Part shown: positions 43,759-52,635 of the stretch, piece after piece
How positions within the stretch are numbered: the first letter of the stretch is position 1
Layout: every line of letters starts with the position of its first letter
Assembly (NCBI RefSeq): GCF_016741875.1
Contig: NZ_JAERRF010000001.1
Location: 1-64,000, forward strand
From: Streptomyces coffeae
Lineage (GTDB): Bacteria; Actinomycetota; Actinomycetes; Streptomycetales; Streptomycetaceae
Direction of reading: 5' to 3'
DNA length: 64,000 nucleotides
Notes under the pieces: model-generated
Told to the model about the DNA's origin: nothing
Databases searched by the model: none
Seen by the model: only the letters and a program-made list of their open reading frames with translations
Program-made: the position numbers and the translations under genes

Positions 43759-46700
43759 GTGGCTGCACGCCACAAACCAGGTCATAGACGCACCCTCATA
43801 CGCGGCGGAATCGCCGCGACCGTTGCGCTCGGTCTCGCGGCCGGAGGCGCATCGCTTCTTCTCTCCCAGGCGCAGGCCGAGCCGACCCCGCTGGTGATCC
43901 CGGCGCCCGACCGTTACGCGCCGACGGGCAACCCGGTCTACGGCGCCGGTACTACGGGGGTCCTGGAGCGTCGCGAGTCGGCCACGGCCGCCGCGCTGGG
44001 CGACTACCAGTGGACGACGTACGGCGGGAGCGCCACGTTCGCCGGCTCCGCTTCGGACACCGTCACCGCCACCGCCTCCGACATCGTCAGCGCGTCCTTC
44101 ACGGACCGCGTGACGCTGAAGGACATGAAGGCGGGCACGTCCACGACCTTGACCCTGCCCGCCGGACAGATCTTCAAGGGCAGCTTCGGCGACGCCGTGC
44201 TCACCGCCACCCGGGACGCGGGCGGAGAGATCAACGGCCTGCACATCCTGCGCAAGACGGCCGACGGCCTGTCCGACACAACGGTCACCGGGCTGAACGG
44301 CTGGGTGGAGCGGTACGACACCGTGCTCGGCGGCGACACCCGTTCGGTCGCGATCTGGTACGCGGCGCCCGACGGCACCCGCGGCGTCGGCCTGCTGGAC
44401 CTGGAATCGGCGAGCGTACGGCCCATCCTGCCGGGCGCGACCGGAGGAGCCGGCGCGCGTGTGGCGTTCTCCGGCACCCGCCTCGCCTGGTACTCGCCCG
44501 AGGGCGGGAACACCACCGTGCGCGTACTGGGCCGGGACGCGCTGGACGGCCCGGAGACCAAGGTGACGCTGCCGGCCGGCGGCGAAGGCACCGCGCGGAT
44601 CGGGCTCGTGGGCGATTCGCTGCTGACCACCTGGGACGTGCCGGAGAAGGACGGCGACCCGCTCCAGCGTCGGGGGGAGCCGCTCAAGGCCGTCCCGCTC
44701 GCCGGCGGCGAGACCAGGACGCTGCTGCCGCACGCACAGGCGGAGATGGCCCAGGTCCCCGGCGGCGGCGTCATCGTCACCGGTGGCGACTCGGCGCGGG
44801 ACTGGGCCGTGCGCAAGGTGACGGCCGCCGACGACGGCAGCCTCACGGTGACCAAGTTGCGGGATGTGGCGGTCAAGCGCGCGGCGGTGGACGAGGTTTC
44901 GCTGACCGCCGGACAGCTGGTGACCACGGAGCGGGACAGCAACTACCTTGCCTCCCTCTACCAGCGGGACATCACGCTCGGCGAGACGCCGAAGGCAGGG
45001 GACCGCTCGCTGCTGGCACAGCCCGATCCACAGGCCACGGGGGACGCCCAGAAGGAGTTCTACGCCGCGTACGTCACGGGCACCGGTGACGGCCGGTACG
45101 CGCTGACGGCCAAGGGCGACGACGGCCGTTACGCACTGGAGGTGGTGGCTCCCGGCGGCAAGAAGACGGTGGTGCAGCCGGCGGACCCGGCGACCGGCGA
45201 GCGGCTGCCGGCGGACGTCCGCACCTGGGTGACCTCCGCCTCCGGCCGGTATGTGGTCTTCGGGGACCGCCAGCGCCAGGACAGCGACGTCCAGTACGTG
45301 GTCGATCTTGAGGCCACGGGCGGCGCCAAGGTGATCCGTGCCTACAAGGGCCGCGGTGGACTGGCCGTATGGGGGACGAAACTCTGGCGGGCGGGGGAGA
45401 CCGCGGGCACGCTCACGTCCCTCGACCTGAAGAGCGGCGCCACCGAGACGGTGCAGACCGGCAACGACTGCGTCCCGGTGGATGTGCAGGCTGTCGGCCG
45501 CTGGGTGTCCTGGGACTGCGGGCTGAACATCTCGGATGACCACGGTGTGTACGACCGGGTGGCCAAGGAGCAGGTGGGCGGCTACCACGAGGGCACGCTC
45601 GGCGACGGCTACATCCTCACCCACGACACCGACAACGAGCGGCTGCTGGTGACGCCCATCGGGGGCGCGACCAAGACCCTCGCCCAGACACCGGAGTGGG
45701 CCGGCGGGAAGTACCTCGACGCGGACCGCTTCGGCACCGGCATCGCCTTCCTCGCGGACAACAGGAAGGACCTCCAGATCTTCGATCCCGGGGTGCCCAC
45801 CTCCCCGCTGACGAAGATCGAGTCGCGGGTCGGGACGTCGGTGAACCTGAAGTCCGCCACCGCGCCGACGTGGCAGGCGGTCTGGCAGCTCTCCAAGCCC
45901 GCCACGGGCGCCAAGGTCACCATCAAGGACCGTGCGGGCAAGGTCGTGCGTACGCTCGACGCGGCACTCAGCGGTGCTGCCCTGAAGTCCAGCTGGGACG
46001 GCCGTACGGACGCCGGCAGGTGGGCGGTCGACGGCACCTACACCTGGCAGCTCAGCGCAGCCCCCGAAGACGGCTCCGGCGCCGACCTGTCGCTGACCGG
46101 CACGTTCAGCCTCACGGGCGGGACGCGCGGCTTCCACGACCTCAACGGCGGGTCCGGCGACCTGATGACGCTCAGCTCGTCCGGCTACCTGACCACGCAT
46201 TACGGCAATGGCACGGGCGCCTTCGGCACCAAGGCGTCGGGCAGCGGCTGGCCGGCCGGCACGGTCGCGGTCCCGTTCGGCGACCTGGGCGAGGACCGCT
46301 GCAACGACGTGCTGGTCCGGATGCCCGGCGGCGAACTCCGCCGCTACACAGGCAAATGCGCGGGCGGCGGCTACACCCCGTCGAGCTCGCACACCGTCCT
46401 CGGCACGGGCTGGGACCAGTACAACGTGCTGACCGCGCCCGGTGACCTCACCGGCGACGGCCGCACCGACCTGATCGCCCGCCAGTCCTCCACCGGGGAC
46501 ATCTACCTCTACGCGGACAACGGCGCGGGCGGATTCAAGGCACGCACGAAGATCCGCACGGCATGGACGGCCTACACCCATCTCATCGGGGCCGGTGACC
46601 TGAACGGCGACGGCTACGGCGACCTGCTGGCCCGCCACACGGACGGGACGCTGTACCGCTATGACGGTACGGCGGACGGGCAGTTCAAGAGCCGGGTCGT

Positions 46701-46893
46701 GGTCTTCACCAACTGGGGCTCCTCGTACAACGCCGTCGTGGGTGTCGGAGACATCACGGGCGACGGCAAGGCAGACCTCGTCGCCCGCGACACCGGCGGC
46801 AATGTCTACCGCAACAGCGGTGACGGCAAGGGGTCGTTCAGTGCCCGTACGCGGATCACGACCGGCTGGCAGGGCTACAAGGGGCTGTTCTGA
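43759..46893 (+). CDS. large secreted protein with propeller, FlgD-like Ig and FG-GAP/VCBS repeats
   Basis: 1044 residues. A basic tat-like or long Sec signal (RHKPGHRRTLIRGG, then GIAATVALGLAAGG) ends in QAQA near residue 40. Residues 60-690 look like a propeller of WxxxG-type strands; a FlgD-type Ig segment (VVRTLDAALSGAALKSSWDG, RTDAGRWAVDGTYTW) is near 740; the C-terminal 270 residues hold FG-GAP/VCBS repeats with D-L-x-G-D-G motifs (GDLTGDGRTDLIARQ, GDLNGDGYGDLLARH, GDITGDGKADLVARD). Such repeats bind calcium. GTG at 43759 has GGAGG seven bases upstream. A terminator follows at 46924-46966. Confidence 0.85.
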   Translation: MAARHKPGHRRTLIRGGIAATVALGLAAGGASLLLSQAQAEPTPLVIPAPDRYAPTGNPVYGAGTTGVLERRESATAAALGDYQWTTYGGSATFAGSASDTVTATASDIVSASFTDRVTLKDMKAGTSTTLTLPAGQIFKGSFGDAVLTATRDAGGEINGLHILRKTADGLSDTTVTGLNGWVERYDTVLGGDTRSVAIWYAAPDGTRGVGLLDLESASVRPILPGATGGAGARVAFSGTRLAWYSPEGGNTTVRVLGRDALDGPETKVTLPAGGEGTARIGLVGDSLLTTWDVPEKDGDPLQRRGEPLKAVPLAGGETRTLLPHAQAEMAQVPGGGVIVTGGDSARDWAVRKVTAADDGSLTVTKLRDVAVKRAAVDEVSLTAGQLVTTERDSNYLASLYQRDITLGETPKAGDRSLLAQPDPQATGDAQKEFYAAYVTGTGDGRYALTAKGDDGRYALEVVAPGGKKTVVQPADPATGERLPADVRTWVTSASGRYVVFGDRQRQDSDVQYVVDLEATGGAKVIRAYKGRGGLAVWGTKLWRAGETAGTLTSLDLKSGATETVQTGNDCVPVDVQAVGRWVSWDCGLNISDDHGVYDRVAKEQVGGYHEGTLGDGYILTHDTDNERLLVTPIGGATKTLAQTPEWAGGKYLDADRFGTGIAFLADNRKDLQIFDPGVPTSPLTKIESRVGTSVNLKSATAPTWQAVWQLSKPATGAKVTIKDRAGKVVRTLDAALSGAALKSSWDGRTDAGRWAVDGTYTWQLSAAPEDGSGADLSLTGTFSLTGGTRGFHDLNGGSGDLMTLSSSGYLTTHYGNGTGAFGTKASGSGWPAGTVAVPFGDLGEDRCNDVLVRMPGGELRRYTGKCAGGGYTPSSSHTVLGTGWDQYNVLTAPGDLTGDGRTDLIARQSSTGDIYLYADNGAGGFKARTKIRTAWTAYTHLIGAGDLNGDGYGDLLARHTDGTLYRYDGTADGQFKSRVVVFTNWGSSYNAVVGVGDITGDGKADLVARDTGGNVYRNSGDGKGSFSARTRITTGWQGYKGLF

Positions 46894-46923
46894 GCAGGTA
46901 GTTGACCGATGAGCAGATAGCCG

Positions 46924-46966
46924 GCGATGGGGCCCGTGCGACTCGGTGTCGTACGGGCCCCATCGC
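46924..46966 (+). terminator. hairpin terminator after the FG-GAP protein gene
   Basis: GCGATGGGGCCCGT pairs perfectly with ACGGGCCCCATCGC (14 bp), 31 bp past the stop codon. Confidence 0.75.
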
Positions 46967-47314
46967 CGTTCGTCACGGGCGGTGGCGGCGGCCTTCGGCT
47001 GCTGGCTCGGCGTCGCAGTGCCAGGCGCGGTGACGTCGGTGTTCTGCTGCCGACTGGTTGTCACAGGTGGGCGAGTGCCCGGATGCCGCGAAGCCCGGGA
47101 GCCCGGCTGCTCCGATGACGAGGCGGTGGTCTCCGTCCGGGGCGTGCCCGCGGCCTCCGGATCCGGCGCCAGGCCACGTGTGTCTGGCTGGTGGGCAGTG
47201 CTGCGTCCGAGCGATGAGTGCCGGGGTGGGACTCCTGGGCGCAGATGTCCTCCGTGCCCCACGCATCCCACGGTGTCGCGGGAGCGGCCGCCGCGGTGTG
47301 GTGACCTCCGTGGC
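46967..47314. other. eroded DNA before the integrase fragment
   Basis: About 350 bp with no gene I can support. It sits where the N-terminal part of the integrase and its neighbour would be expected, but no tyrosine-recombinase box I was found in any frame. Confidence 0.4.
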
Positions 47315-47500
47315 GAGCTACGGCACAGCTTCTTCTCGCTGCTGTCGGACAGCGGCGTCCCGCTCGAAGAGATCTCGTGTTCGGTCGGGCACTCCGGTAC
47401 GGCCGTCACCGAAGAGGTCTACCGGAAGCAGATCCGCCCCGTGATCCAGACCGGAGCGGTCGCGATGGACGGCATCTTCAAGGCCGATCCGAAGCCATAG
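47315..47500 (+). pseudogene. tyrosine recombinase (phage/ICE integrase) C-terminal fragment
   Basis: 62 codons ending in TAG at 47498-47500. The fragment reads ELRHSFFSLLSDSGVPLEEI (box II arginine-histidine in LRHSF), then VGHSGTAVTEEVYRKQIRP with the H-x-x-x-x-x-x-x-x-x-Y spacing of the catalytic C-terminus. The N-terminal two thirds are missing. It ends 77 bp before tRNA-Pro, the usual place for an integrase of an element inserted at that tRNA. Confidence 0.8.
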
Positions 47501-47526
47501 TCACGCAGATGGTCACGCACAACGAA

Positions 47527-47561
47527 TCAGGGCCACCTACGATTTTCCGTAAGTGGCCCTG
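47527..47561 (-). terminator. tRNA-Pro terminator hairpin
   Basis: CAGGGCCAC pairs with GTGGCCCTG around a loop of about 16 bases; on the minus strand it follows the tRNA 3' end by 17 bases. Confidence 0.65.
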
Positions 47562-47577
47562 ACCTGTGTTCCTTCAG

Positions 47578-47651
47578 TCGGGGTGGCGGGATTTGAACCC
47601 ACGACCTCTTCGTCCCGAACGAAGCGCGCTGCCAAGCTGCGCTACACCCCG
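47578..47651 (-). tRNA. tRNA-Pro (anticodon CGG)
   Basis: 74 nt. The acceptor stem CGGGGTG pairs with CACCCCG, discriminator A, no encoded CCA. The anticodon stem CTTCG/CGAAG holds the loop TTCGGGA, anticodon CGG. The T arm contains GGGTTCAAATCCC. Its 3' end is duplicated at 39925-39940 and an integrase fragment lies on that side. Confidence 0.95.
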
Positions 47652-47739
47652 AAGCAACGAGCTCTACTTTAGCGGACCGCTGGCCAGAGACGAAATCCGG
47701 TTTTGGGGCTCTCGCAGGTGGGGGCGGGGGTGTCCGGTT

Positions 47740-48669
47740 TCAGGGGGTCTGGGGGGTGAGGGTGAGGAGGGTGGCTTCCGGGGGGCAGGCGAAGCGGATG
47801 GGGGTGTAGCGGTTGGTGCCGCAGCCCGCGGAGACGTGGAGGTAGGAGGTGTGGCCCCCGGCCTGGTGGCTGGAGAGGCCCTTGACCCGCTGGGTGTCCA
47901 GGTCGCAGTTGGTGACCAGGGCGCCGTAGAAGGGGATGCACAGCTGGCCGCCGTGGGTGTGGCCCGCGAGGATCAGGGGGTAGCGGTCGGCGGTGAAGGC
48001 GTCCAGGACGCGGAGGTAGGGGGCGTGGACCACGGCCAGGGACAGGTCCGCGTCCGTCTCCGGGCCACCGGCCACCTCGGCGTAGCGGTCGCGCTTGATG
48101 TGGGGGTCGTCGAGGCCGGTGAGGGCGATCTCGATGTCGTCCAGCTTCAGCCGGCCCCGGGTGTTCGAGAGACCGACCCAGCCGGCCGCGTCGAAGGCGT
48201 CGCGCAGCTCGTGCCAGGGGTTGTGGATCGCGCCGACGACCGGGGCGTTGCCGTTGAGGCCGTGGCGGCCGGTGGCCTTTTCCATGAGGTAGCGGGCGGG
48301 GTTGCGCAGCTTCGGTCCGTAATAGTCGTTCGAGCCGAAGACATACGCGCCCGGGAACTCCAGCAGCGGGCCCAGCGCGTCCAGGACCTCCGGGATGCCC
48401 GCGGGGTCCGAGAGGTTGTCGCCGGTGTTGACGACGAAGTCGGGGCGCAGCCCGGCGAGGGACTGGAGCCAGCGCTGCTTCTTGCGCTGGCCGCTGACCA
48501 TGTGGATGTCGGAGATCTGGAGGACGCGCAGGGGCCGCATTCCGCTCGGGAGCACCGGAACGGTGATCCGTCGGAGCCGGAAGGACCGGACTTCGAAGCC
48601 GACCGCGTAGGCGAGGCCGGCTGCGCCGACCGCCGTGATTCCCAGAGGTACTCCGTATTGCGCGCGCAT
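47740..48669 (-). CDS. metallophosphoesterase (calcineurin-like)
   Basis: 309 residues. One N-terminal membrane anchor (GITAVGAAGLAYAVGFEV) then the phosphodiesterase motifs ISDIHMVS, NTGDNLSD, GSNDYYGP (NH[ED]-type block), and GHTHGGQL. Homologues include YaeI-like and Icc-like hydrolases. An ATG at 48678 is the alternative start; neither has a strong ribosome site. It diverges from the YqeY-like gene; starts are 78 bp apart. Confidence 0.9.
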   Translation of the reverse strand: MRAQYGVPLGITAVGAAGLAYAVGFEVRSFRLRRITVPVLPSGMRPLRVLQISDIHMVSGQRKKQRWLQSLAGLRPDFVVNTGDNLSDPAGIPEVLDALGPLLEFPGAYVFGSNDYYGPKLRNPARYLMEKATGRHGLNGNAPVVGAIHNPWHELRDAFDAAGWVGLSNTRGRLKLDDIEIALTGLDDPHIKRDRYAEVAGGPETDADLSLAVVHAPYLRVLDAFTADRYPLILAGHTHGGQLCIPFYGALVTNCDLDTQRVKGLSSHQAGGHTSYLHVSAGCGTNRYTPIRFACPPEATLLTLTPQTP

Positions 48670-48746
48670 GGTCACCATGGTCGCAGAACGCGGGTGGGGG
48701 AGAAATCTCCGGGTGATTCCCGGCCACTACTGGCAGACTCGACGCC

Positions 48747-49214
48747 ATGACCACCACGCTCAAGTCCAGGTTGCAGGACGAACTCACCGCGGCGATCAAG
48801 GCGCGCGACGAGCTGCGCTCCTCCACTCTCCGGCTGACCCTCACCGCGATCCAGAAGGAAGAGGTCGCGGGTGAGAGCGCCCGTGAGCTGTCCGATGCCG
48901 AGGTGGAGAAGATCATCGCGCGTGAGTCGAAGAAGCGCCGTGAGGCGGCCGACGCCTTCGCCAAGGGCGGGCGGGCCGAGCAGGCCGCGCGGGAGCAGGC
49001 CGAGGGAGAGGTGCTTGCCGAGTTCCTGCCGAAGCCGCTGACGGACGACGAGCTGAACGCGCTGGTGGCCGAGGCGGTGCGGGAGGCCGCGGCGGCGGGT
49101 GCCGAGGGGCCGCGAGCCATGGGTGCGGTGATGAAGATCGTGAACCCCAAGATCGCCGGGCGGGCCGAGGGCGGCCGGGTCGCCGCCGCGGTGAAGCGCC
49201 TGCTCGCGGGCTGA
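48747..49214 (+). CDS. GatB/YqeY domain protein
   Basis: 155 residues, all helical: LKSRLQDELTAAIKARDE, TLRLTLTAIQKEEV and AMGAVMKIVNPKIAGRAEGG, the typical YqeY layout. YqeY-like proteins are related to the tail of the aspartyl/glutamyl-tRNA amidotransferase and may bind tRNA. No SD before the ATG. Confidence 0.9.
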   Translation: MTTTLKSRLQDELTAAIKARDELRSSTLRLTLTAIQKEEVAGESARELSDAEVEKIIARESKKRREAADAFAKGGRAEQAAREQAEGEVLAEFLPKPLTDDELNALVAEAVREAAAAGAEGPRAMGAVMKIVNPKIAGRAEGGRVAAAVKRLLAG

Positions 49215-49315
49215 GACCTCTTCCTCCGGCTTCCCCCGGCCTTCCCCGGCGATCTTCCCGGAGCCCTGGGATTCGCGGGATTTTCGCTGGTGGGGGCCGT
49301 GAGCGCAGATACGGC

Positions 49316-49348
49316 GAGGGGGCCGGGCATGTCATGCCCGGCCCCCTC
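49316..49348. terminator. bidirectional terminator
   Basis: GAGGGGGCCGGGCAT pairs with ATGCCCGGCCCCCTC, a perfect 15-bp stem with a three-base loop, between the convergent YqeY-like and PBP genes. Confidence 0.8.
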
Positions 49349-49366
49349 AGCGCTCAGTCGGCGTTC

Positions 49367-51604
49367 CTACGGCAGGCGCAAGCCGCCGCTCCCCTTGCCC
49401 CCGTGTCCCTTGCCGCCGTTGTCGCCCCCGCCGATCAGGTCCGGGGGGAGGGAGATGTCCGGCCAGGGGTCCTCCCCACCGTTGTCGCCGCGGCCCGGCC
49501 TGTCATGGCCCGGCTTGTCGTGGCGGTCCGGCCTCTGGGCGTCCGGGTCCTTGATCGGGACGGTGACGAAGCCGGGCGCGGGCTTGCCCTCCAGTGCGCC
49601 GGTCATCGCGTCCTTCCAGATCGGACCCGGAGTGTCCGCGCCGTAGACCTTGTCGTGGTAGACGCCGCCGATGGTGATGTTCTCCATCTTCACGCCCTCG
49701 GCGCCCGGGCCGCCGACCCACACCGCACCCGCGAGGTTCGGGGTGTAGCCGACGAACCACGCGGCCCTCCGCTCGTCCGTCGTACCCGTCTTTCCGGCGC
49801 TCGCCCGGCTCTGGAGCCCGGCCTGCTTGCCGGTGCCGTCCTCGACCACACCGCGCAGCAGGGTGTTGATGGTGTCCGCGGTCTTCTGCGACATGGCGCG
49901 CTTGCACGTGGACTTCGGGACCTTCAGCGCCTTGCCGCCGGGCCCGGTGATCGACTCGATGAAGACCGGGGAGCAGTAGACACCGCGGTTGGCGAAGGTC
50001 GCGTACGCGTTGGCCATCGTGAGCGGGGAGAAGCCCTCGGTGCCGAGGGTGAGAGAGGGCACCTGGTGGTGCTCCTTGCCGTCGGCCCGCTTCGCGCCGA
50101 TCTTGTCGGCCAGCTCCGTCACCGGGCAGACGCCGATCTCACTGATCAGCTGGACGAAGTAGGTGTTGACCGACTTCGCGGTCGCCTCCTTCATCCCGTA
50201 CGGGCCGACCTCGCTCTTGTTCTCGTTCGCGACCGTCGCGCCCTCGTTGTTGGTCCAGGTGCCCTTGCAGGTGCTGACCGGGCTCGGGTACTCCATCTTG
50301 TACGGCGAGGAGTAGCGCTTGTACGGCTTGGTGCCCCGTTCGATGGCGGCCGCGGCGGTGATCGGCTTGAAGGTCGAACCGACCTGGAAGCCGTAGTTCG
50401 AGCCGCCCATGGACTTGTCCGCGGAGAGGTTGATCTGCGTCTCGTCCTTGCCGAAGCCGTACGGCCGGGACTGGCCCATCCCCAGCACCCTGCCGGTGCC
50501 CGGCTCGACCAGCGAGACGGCGGTGGCGACCCGGTCGGACTGGTAGACATGCGACTTGATCGATCTCTGGACCGACTTCTGCGCCCGCGGGTCCAGCGTG
50601 GTGCGGATCGTCATGCCGCCCCGGTCCCAGCGCTTGGCGCGCGCCTCGCGGGTCTTGCCGAAGGTCGGGTCGTTGTAGAAGACCTCGCGGACGTAGTCAC
50701 AGAAGAAGCCGGCGCCGTGGACGGCCGTGATGCAGCCGCTTCGGGGCCGGCTGACCTTCAGACCGAGCGGCTTCTTCTTGGCCGCCTCGGCCTGCGCCTG
50801 GCTGATGTCCTTCACTTCGGCCATGCGCTGGAGCACGGTGTCGCGCCGCGTCTTGGCCGTCTCCGGGTTGGCCACCGGGTCGTAGCGGCTGGGCGACTGG
50901 ACGAGACCGGCCAGCAGTGCGGCCTGCTCCAGCGCGAGGTCCTTGGCGGGCTTGCTGAAGTAACGCTGGGAGGCGGCCTCGACGCCGTAGGCCTGCTGCC
51001 CGAAGAAGGTGATGTTCAGGTAGTTCTCGAGGATCCGCTTCTTGCCCAGTTCCTGCTCGACCTGGATCGCGTACTTCAGTTCCTTGATCTTGCGGCCGAT
51101 GGACTGCTCGGTGGCCTGGGCCACCTTCTTCTCGTCGTTGCCCGCCTCCTCGACGAAGACGTTCTTCACATACTGCTGGGTAAGGGTGGACGCACCCTGT
51201 GAGACGCCGCCGTTCTGGGCGTTCTTGTTCACGGCGCGCAGGATGCCCTTGAGGTCGACCGCCCCGTGCTTGTAGAAGCGCGCGTCCTCGATCGCGACGA
51301 TCGCCTGACGCATATAGGGGGAGATGTCCTTGAGCTTCACGATGGTGCGGTCGCGGGAGTAGACCTTCGCGATCTCGCCGCCCTTGGCGTCCAGGATGGT
51401 GGTCCGCTCGCTGAGCGGTGGAGTCTTGAGATTGGCCGGAATCTCGTCGAACCCCTCGACCGTTCCCTTGGCGGCAAGGCCGAACGCCCCGACCGCGGGC
51501 AGCGCGAGCCCGGCCATGACCGCGCCGGCCAGCGCGCTGACGCCGAGGAACTTGGCGGCTTGTTGAGCGGTGGAGAGTCCGCCGCCCGAGCGCGTATTAC
51601 CCAT
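49367..51604 (-). CDS. class A penicillin-binding protein (transglycosylase/transpeptidase)
   Basis: 745 residues. One N-terminal membrane anchor (SALAGAVMAGLALPAVGAFG) precedes a GT51 glycosyltransferase (AIEDARFYKHGAVDLKGILR, ASTLTQQYVKN) and a transpeptidase domain with the SxxK motif GSTFKPITAA at about residue 415, SVN at about 490 and KTGTT at about 640. The C-terminal tail is Gly/Asp-rich. Extracytoplasmic peptidoglycan synthesis. The ATG at 51604 (GNTRSGGG) has no SD; TAGGCT upstream could give a leaderless transcript. It diverges from wblA, as in other Streptomyces. Confidence 0.94.
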   Translation of the reverse strand: MGNTRSGGGLSTAQQAAKFLGVSALAGAVMAGLALPAVGAFGLAAKGTVEGFDEIPANLKTPPLSERTTILDAKGGEIAKVYSRDRTIVKLKDISPYMRQAIVAIEDARFYKHGAVDLKGILRAVNKNAQNGGVSQGASTLTQQYVKNVFVEEAGNDEKKVAQATEQSIGRKIKELKYAIQVEQELGKKRILENYLNITFFGQQAYGVEAASQRYFSKPAKDLALEQAALLAGLVQSPSRYDPVANPETAKTRRDTVLQRMAEVKDISQAQAEAAKKKPLGLKVSRPRSGCITAVHGAGFFCDYVREVFYNDPTFGKTREARAKRWDRGGMTIRTTLDPRAQKSVQRSIKSHVYQSDRVATAVSLVEPGTGRVLGMGQSRPYGFGKDETQINLSADKSMGGSNYGFQVGSTFKPITAAAAIERGTKPYKRYSSPYKMEYPSPVSTCKGTWTNNEGATVANENKSEVGPYGMKEATAKSVNTYFVQLISEIGVCPVTELADKIGAKRADGKEHHQVPSLTLGTEGFSPLTMANAYATFANRGVYCSPVFIESITGPGGKALKVPKSTCKRAMSQKTADTINTLLRGVVEDGTGKQAGLQSRASAGKTGTTDERRAAWFVGYTPNLAGAVWVGGPGAEGVKMENITIGGVYHDKVYGADTPGPIWKDAMTGALEGKPAPGFVTVPIKDPDAQRPDRHDKPGHDRPGRGDNGGEDPWPDISLPPDLIGGGDNGGKGHGGKGSGGLRLP

Positions 51605-51990
51605 GAGGGGCAGCCTACGTGTCGAATCGCCGGACAGGGGACCGGGCGTTCGCATAAGCTGTTTCACGCCAGCCACAGACGCACGGCTGTGCCACACCCC
51701 CACCCTCACTCAAGTGAGTGATGAGACCTGCCCGGATTGCGGTCCCCTGTCCTGAGCTGCCCTTTCTTCCTTGGGTGAACTGCCCGGATTTGCACTAGTA
51801 ATCACAAATGTCGCCAGCTCACTCCGTTGGGTGATCTGCCGCGTACCCATAGTCCGTTCGGGCCATCCAAGATTGGGCCCGCAGGGGGTGTTGCGCCCTG
51901 CCTGCCTTCCGTAACGTCCTCAACTGGCGACGGTGAATATGCCGTTTGTCGCCGTGGGGGAGCTCCGATTCGGGAGAGGACGGCGCCAGC
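51605..51990 (+). promoter_or_regulatory. wblA upstream region
   Basis: 386 bp between divergent PBP and wblA starts. It is AT-richer in 51720-51860 than its flanks. A stem GGCGAC/GTCGCC with an A/T-rich loop (GTGAATATGCCG) is at 51924-51951, within the last 70 bases before the wblA ATG. Long leaders upstream of wblA are known in the genus. Confidence 0.4.
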
Positions 51991-52326
51991 ATGGGCTGGG
52001 TAACCGACTGGAGTGCGCAGGCCGCCTGCCGCACTACTGATCCAGATGAACTGTTCGTTCAGGGTGCGGCACAGAACAGGGCCAAAGCGGTCTGCACCGG
52101 ATGCCCGGTGCGCACCGAGTGCCTTGCGGACGCCCTGGACAACCATGTCGAGTTCGGTGTGTGGGGAGGGATGACCGAGCGCGAGCGGCGGGCACTGCTG
52201 CGCCGCCGGCCGACGGTGACCTCTTGGCGCAGGCTGCTGGAAACCGCGCGCACCGAGTACGAGCGCAGCGCGGGCATCCTGCCCTTCGACGACGAGGAGT
52301 ACGAGCGCTTCGCCGCCGTCGGATAG
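51991..52326 (+). CDS. wblA: WhiB-like regulator WblA
   Basis: 111 residues. The four iron-sulfur cysteines lie in AACRTTDP, AVCTGCPV and TECLADAL (about residues 13, 35, 38 and 44), followed by the G-V-W-G-G turn (FGVWGGMTERERRALLRRRP). The N-terminus GWVTDWSAQAAC and the neighbourhood (PBP upstream, ArsA-like ATPases downstream) identify WblA, a global regulator of sporulation and a repressor of antibiotic production in Streptomyces. The C-terminal tail is acidic. Confidence 0.93.
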   Translation: MGWVTDWSAQAACRTTDPDELFVQGAAQNRAKAVCTGCPVRTECLADALDNHVEFGVWGGMTERERRALLRRRPTVTSWRRLLETARTEYERSAGILPFDDEEYERFAAVG

Positions 52327-52635
52327 CGGTGGCGGTGTGAGGCGTGTCCTGGAGGGCGGGCGATGTGGCCCGCGGCCCAGGGGGTTTGCCCACTCCGAGT
52401 ACGACGCATGAGCGTGACGAGGGCGCCATGGGGGGTGCCCTCGGGCTCGGCCTCGGCACGGGTGTGGTGTGCGTGGTGGGCGCGTTGCATCGCCGTACGG
52501 GCACGCAATTCCCCTGCGGGCACAGGGCGTTGCTGTCCCCGTGACCGGCACGGGCGCGTCGGCACGTGTGTGTCGGCGCCGCTTGCTGGGTGGTTGCTCC
52601 TTGCTGGGATTGCTGCTTGCTGGGATTGCTGGGGG
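52327..52635. other. 309-bp intergenic region with short tandem repeat
   Basis: No gene seen. TTGCTGGGATTGCTG is repeated at 52601-52615 and 52617-52631, with related GCTTGCTGGG copies just before. Confidence 0.4.

Noticed and set aside
43654..47409. Very long minus-strand open frame opposite the FG-GAP protein gene
   Set aside because: It is an antisense reading of the GC-rich plus-strand gene, with no ribosome site, signal or family motif; composition is typical of shadow frames in Streptomyces.
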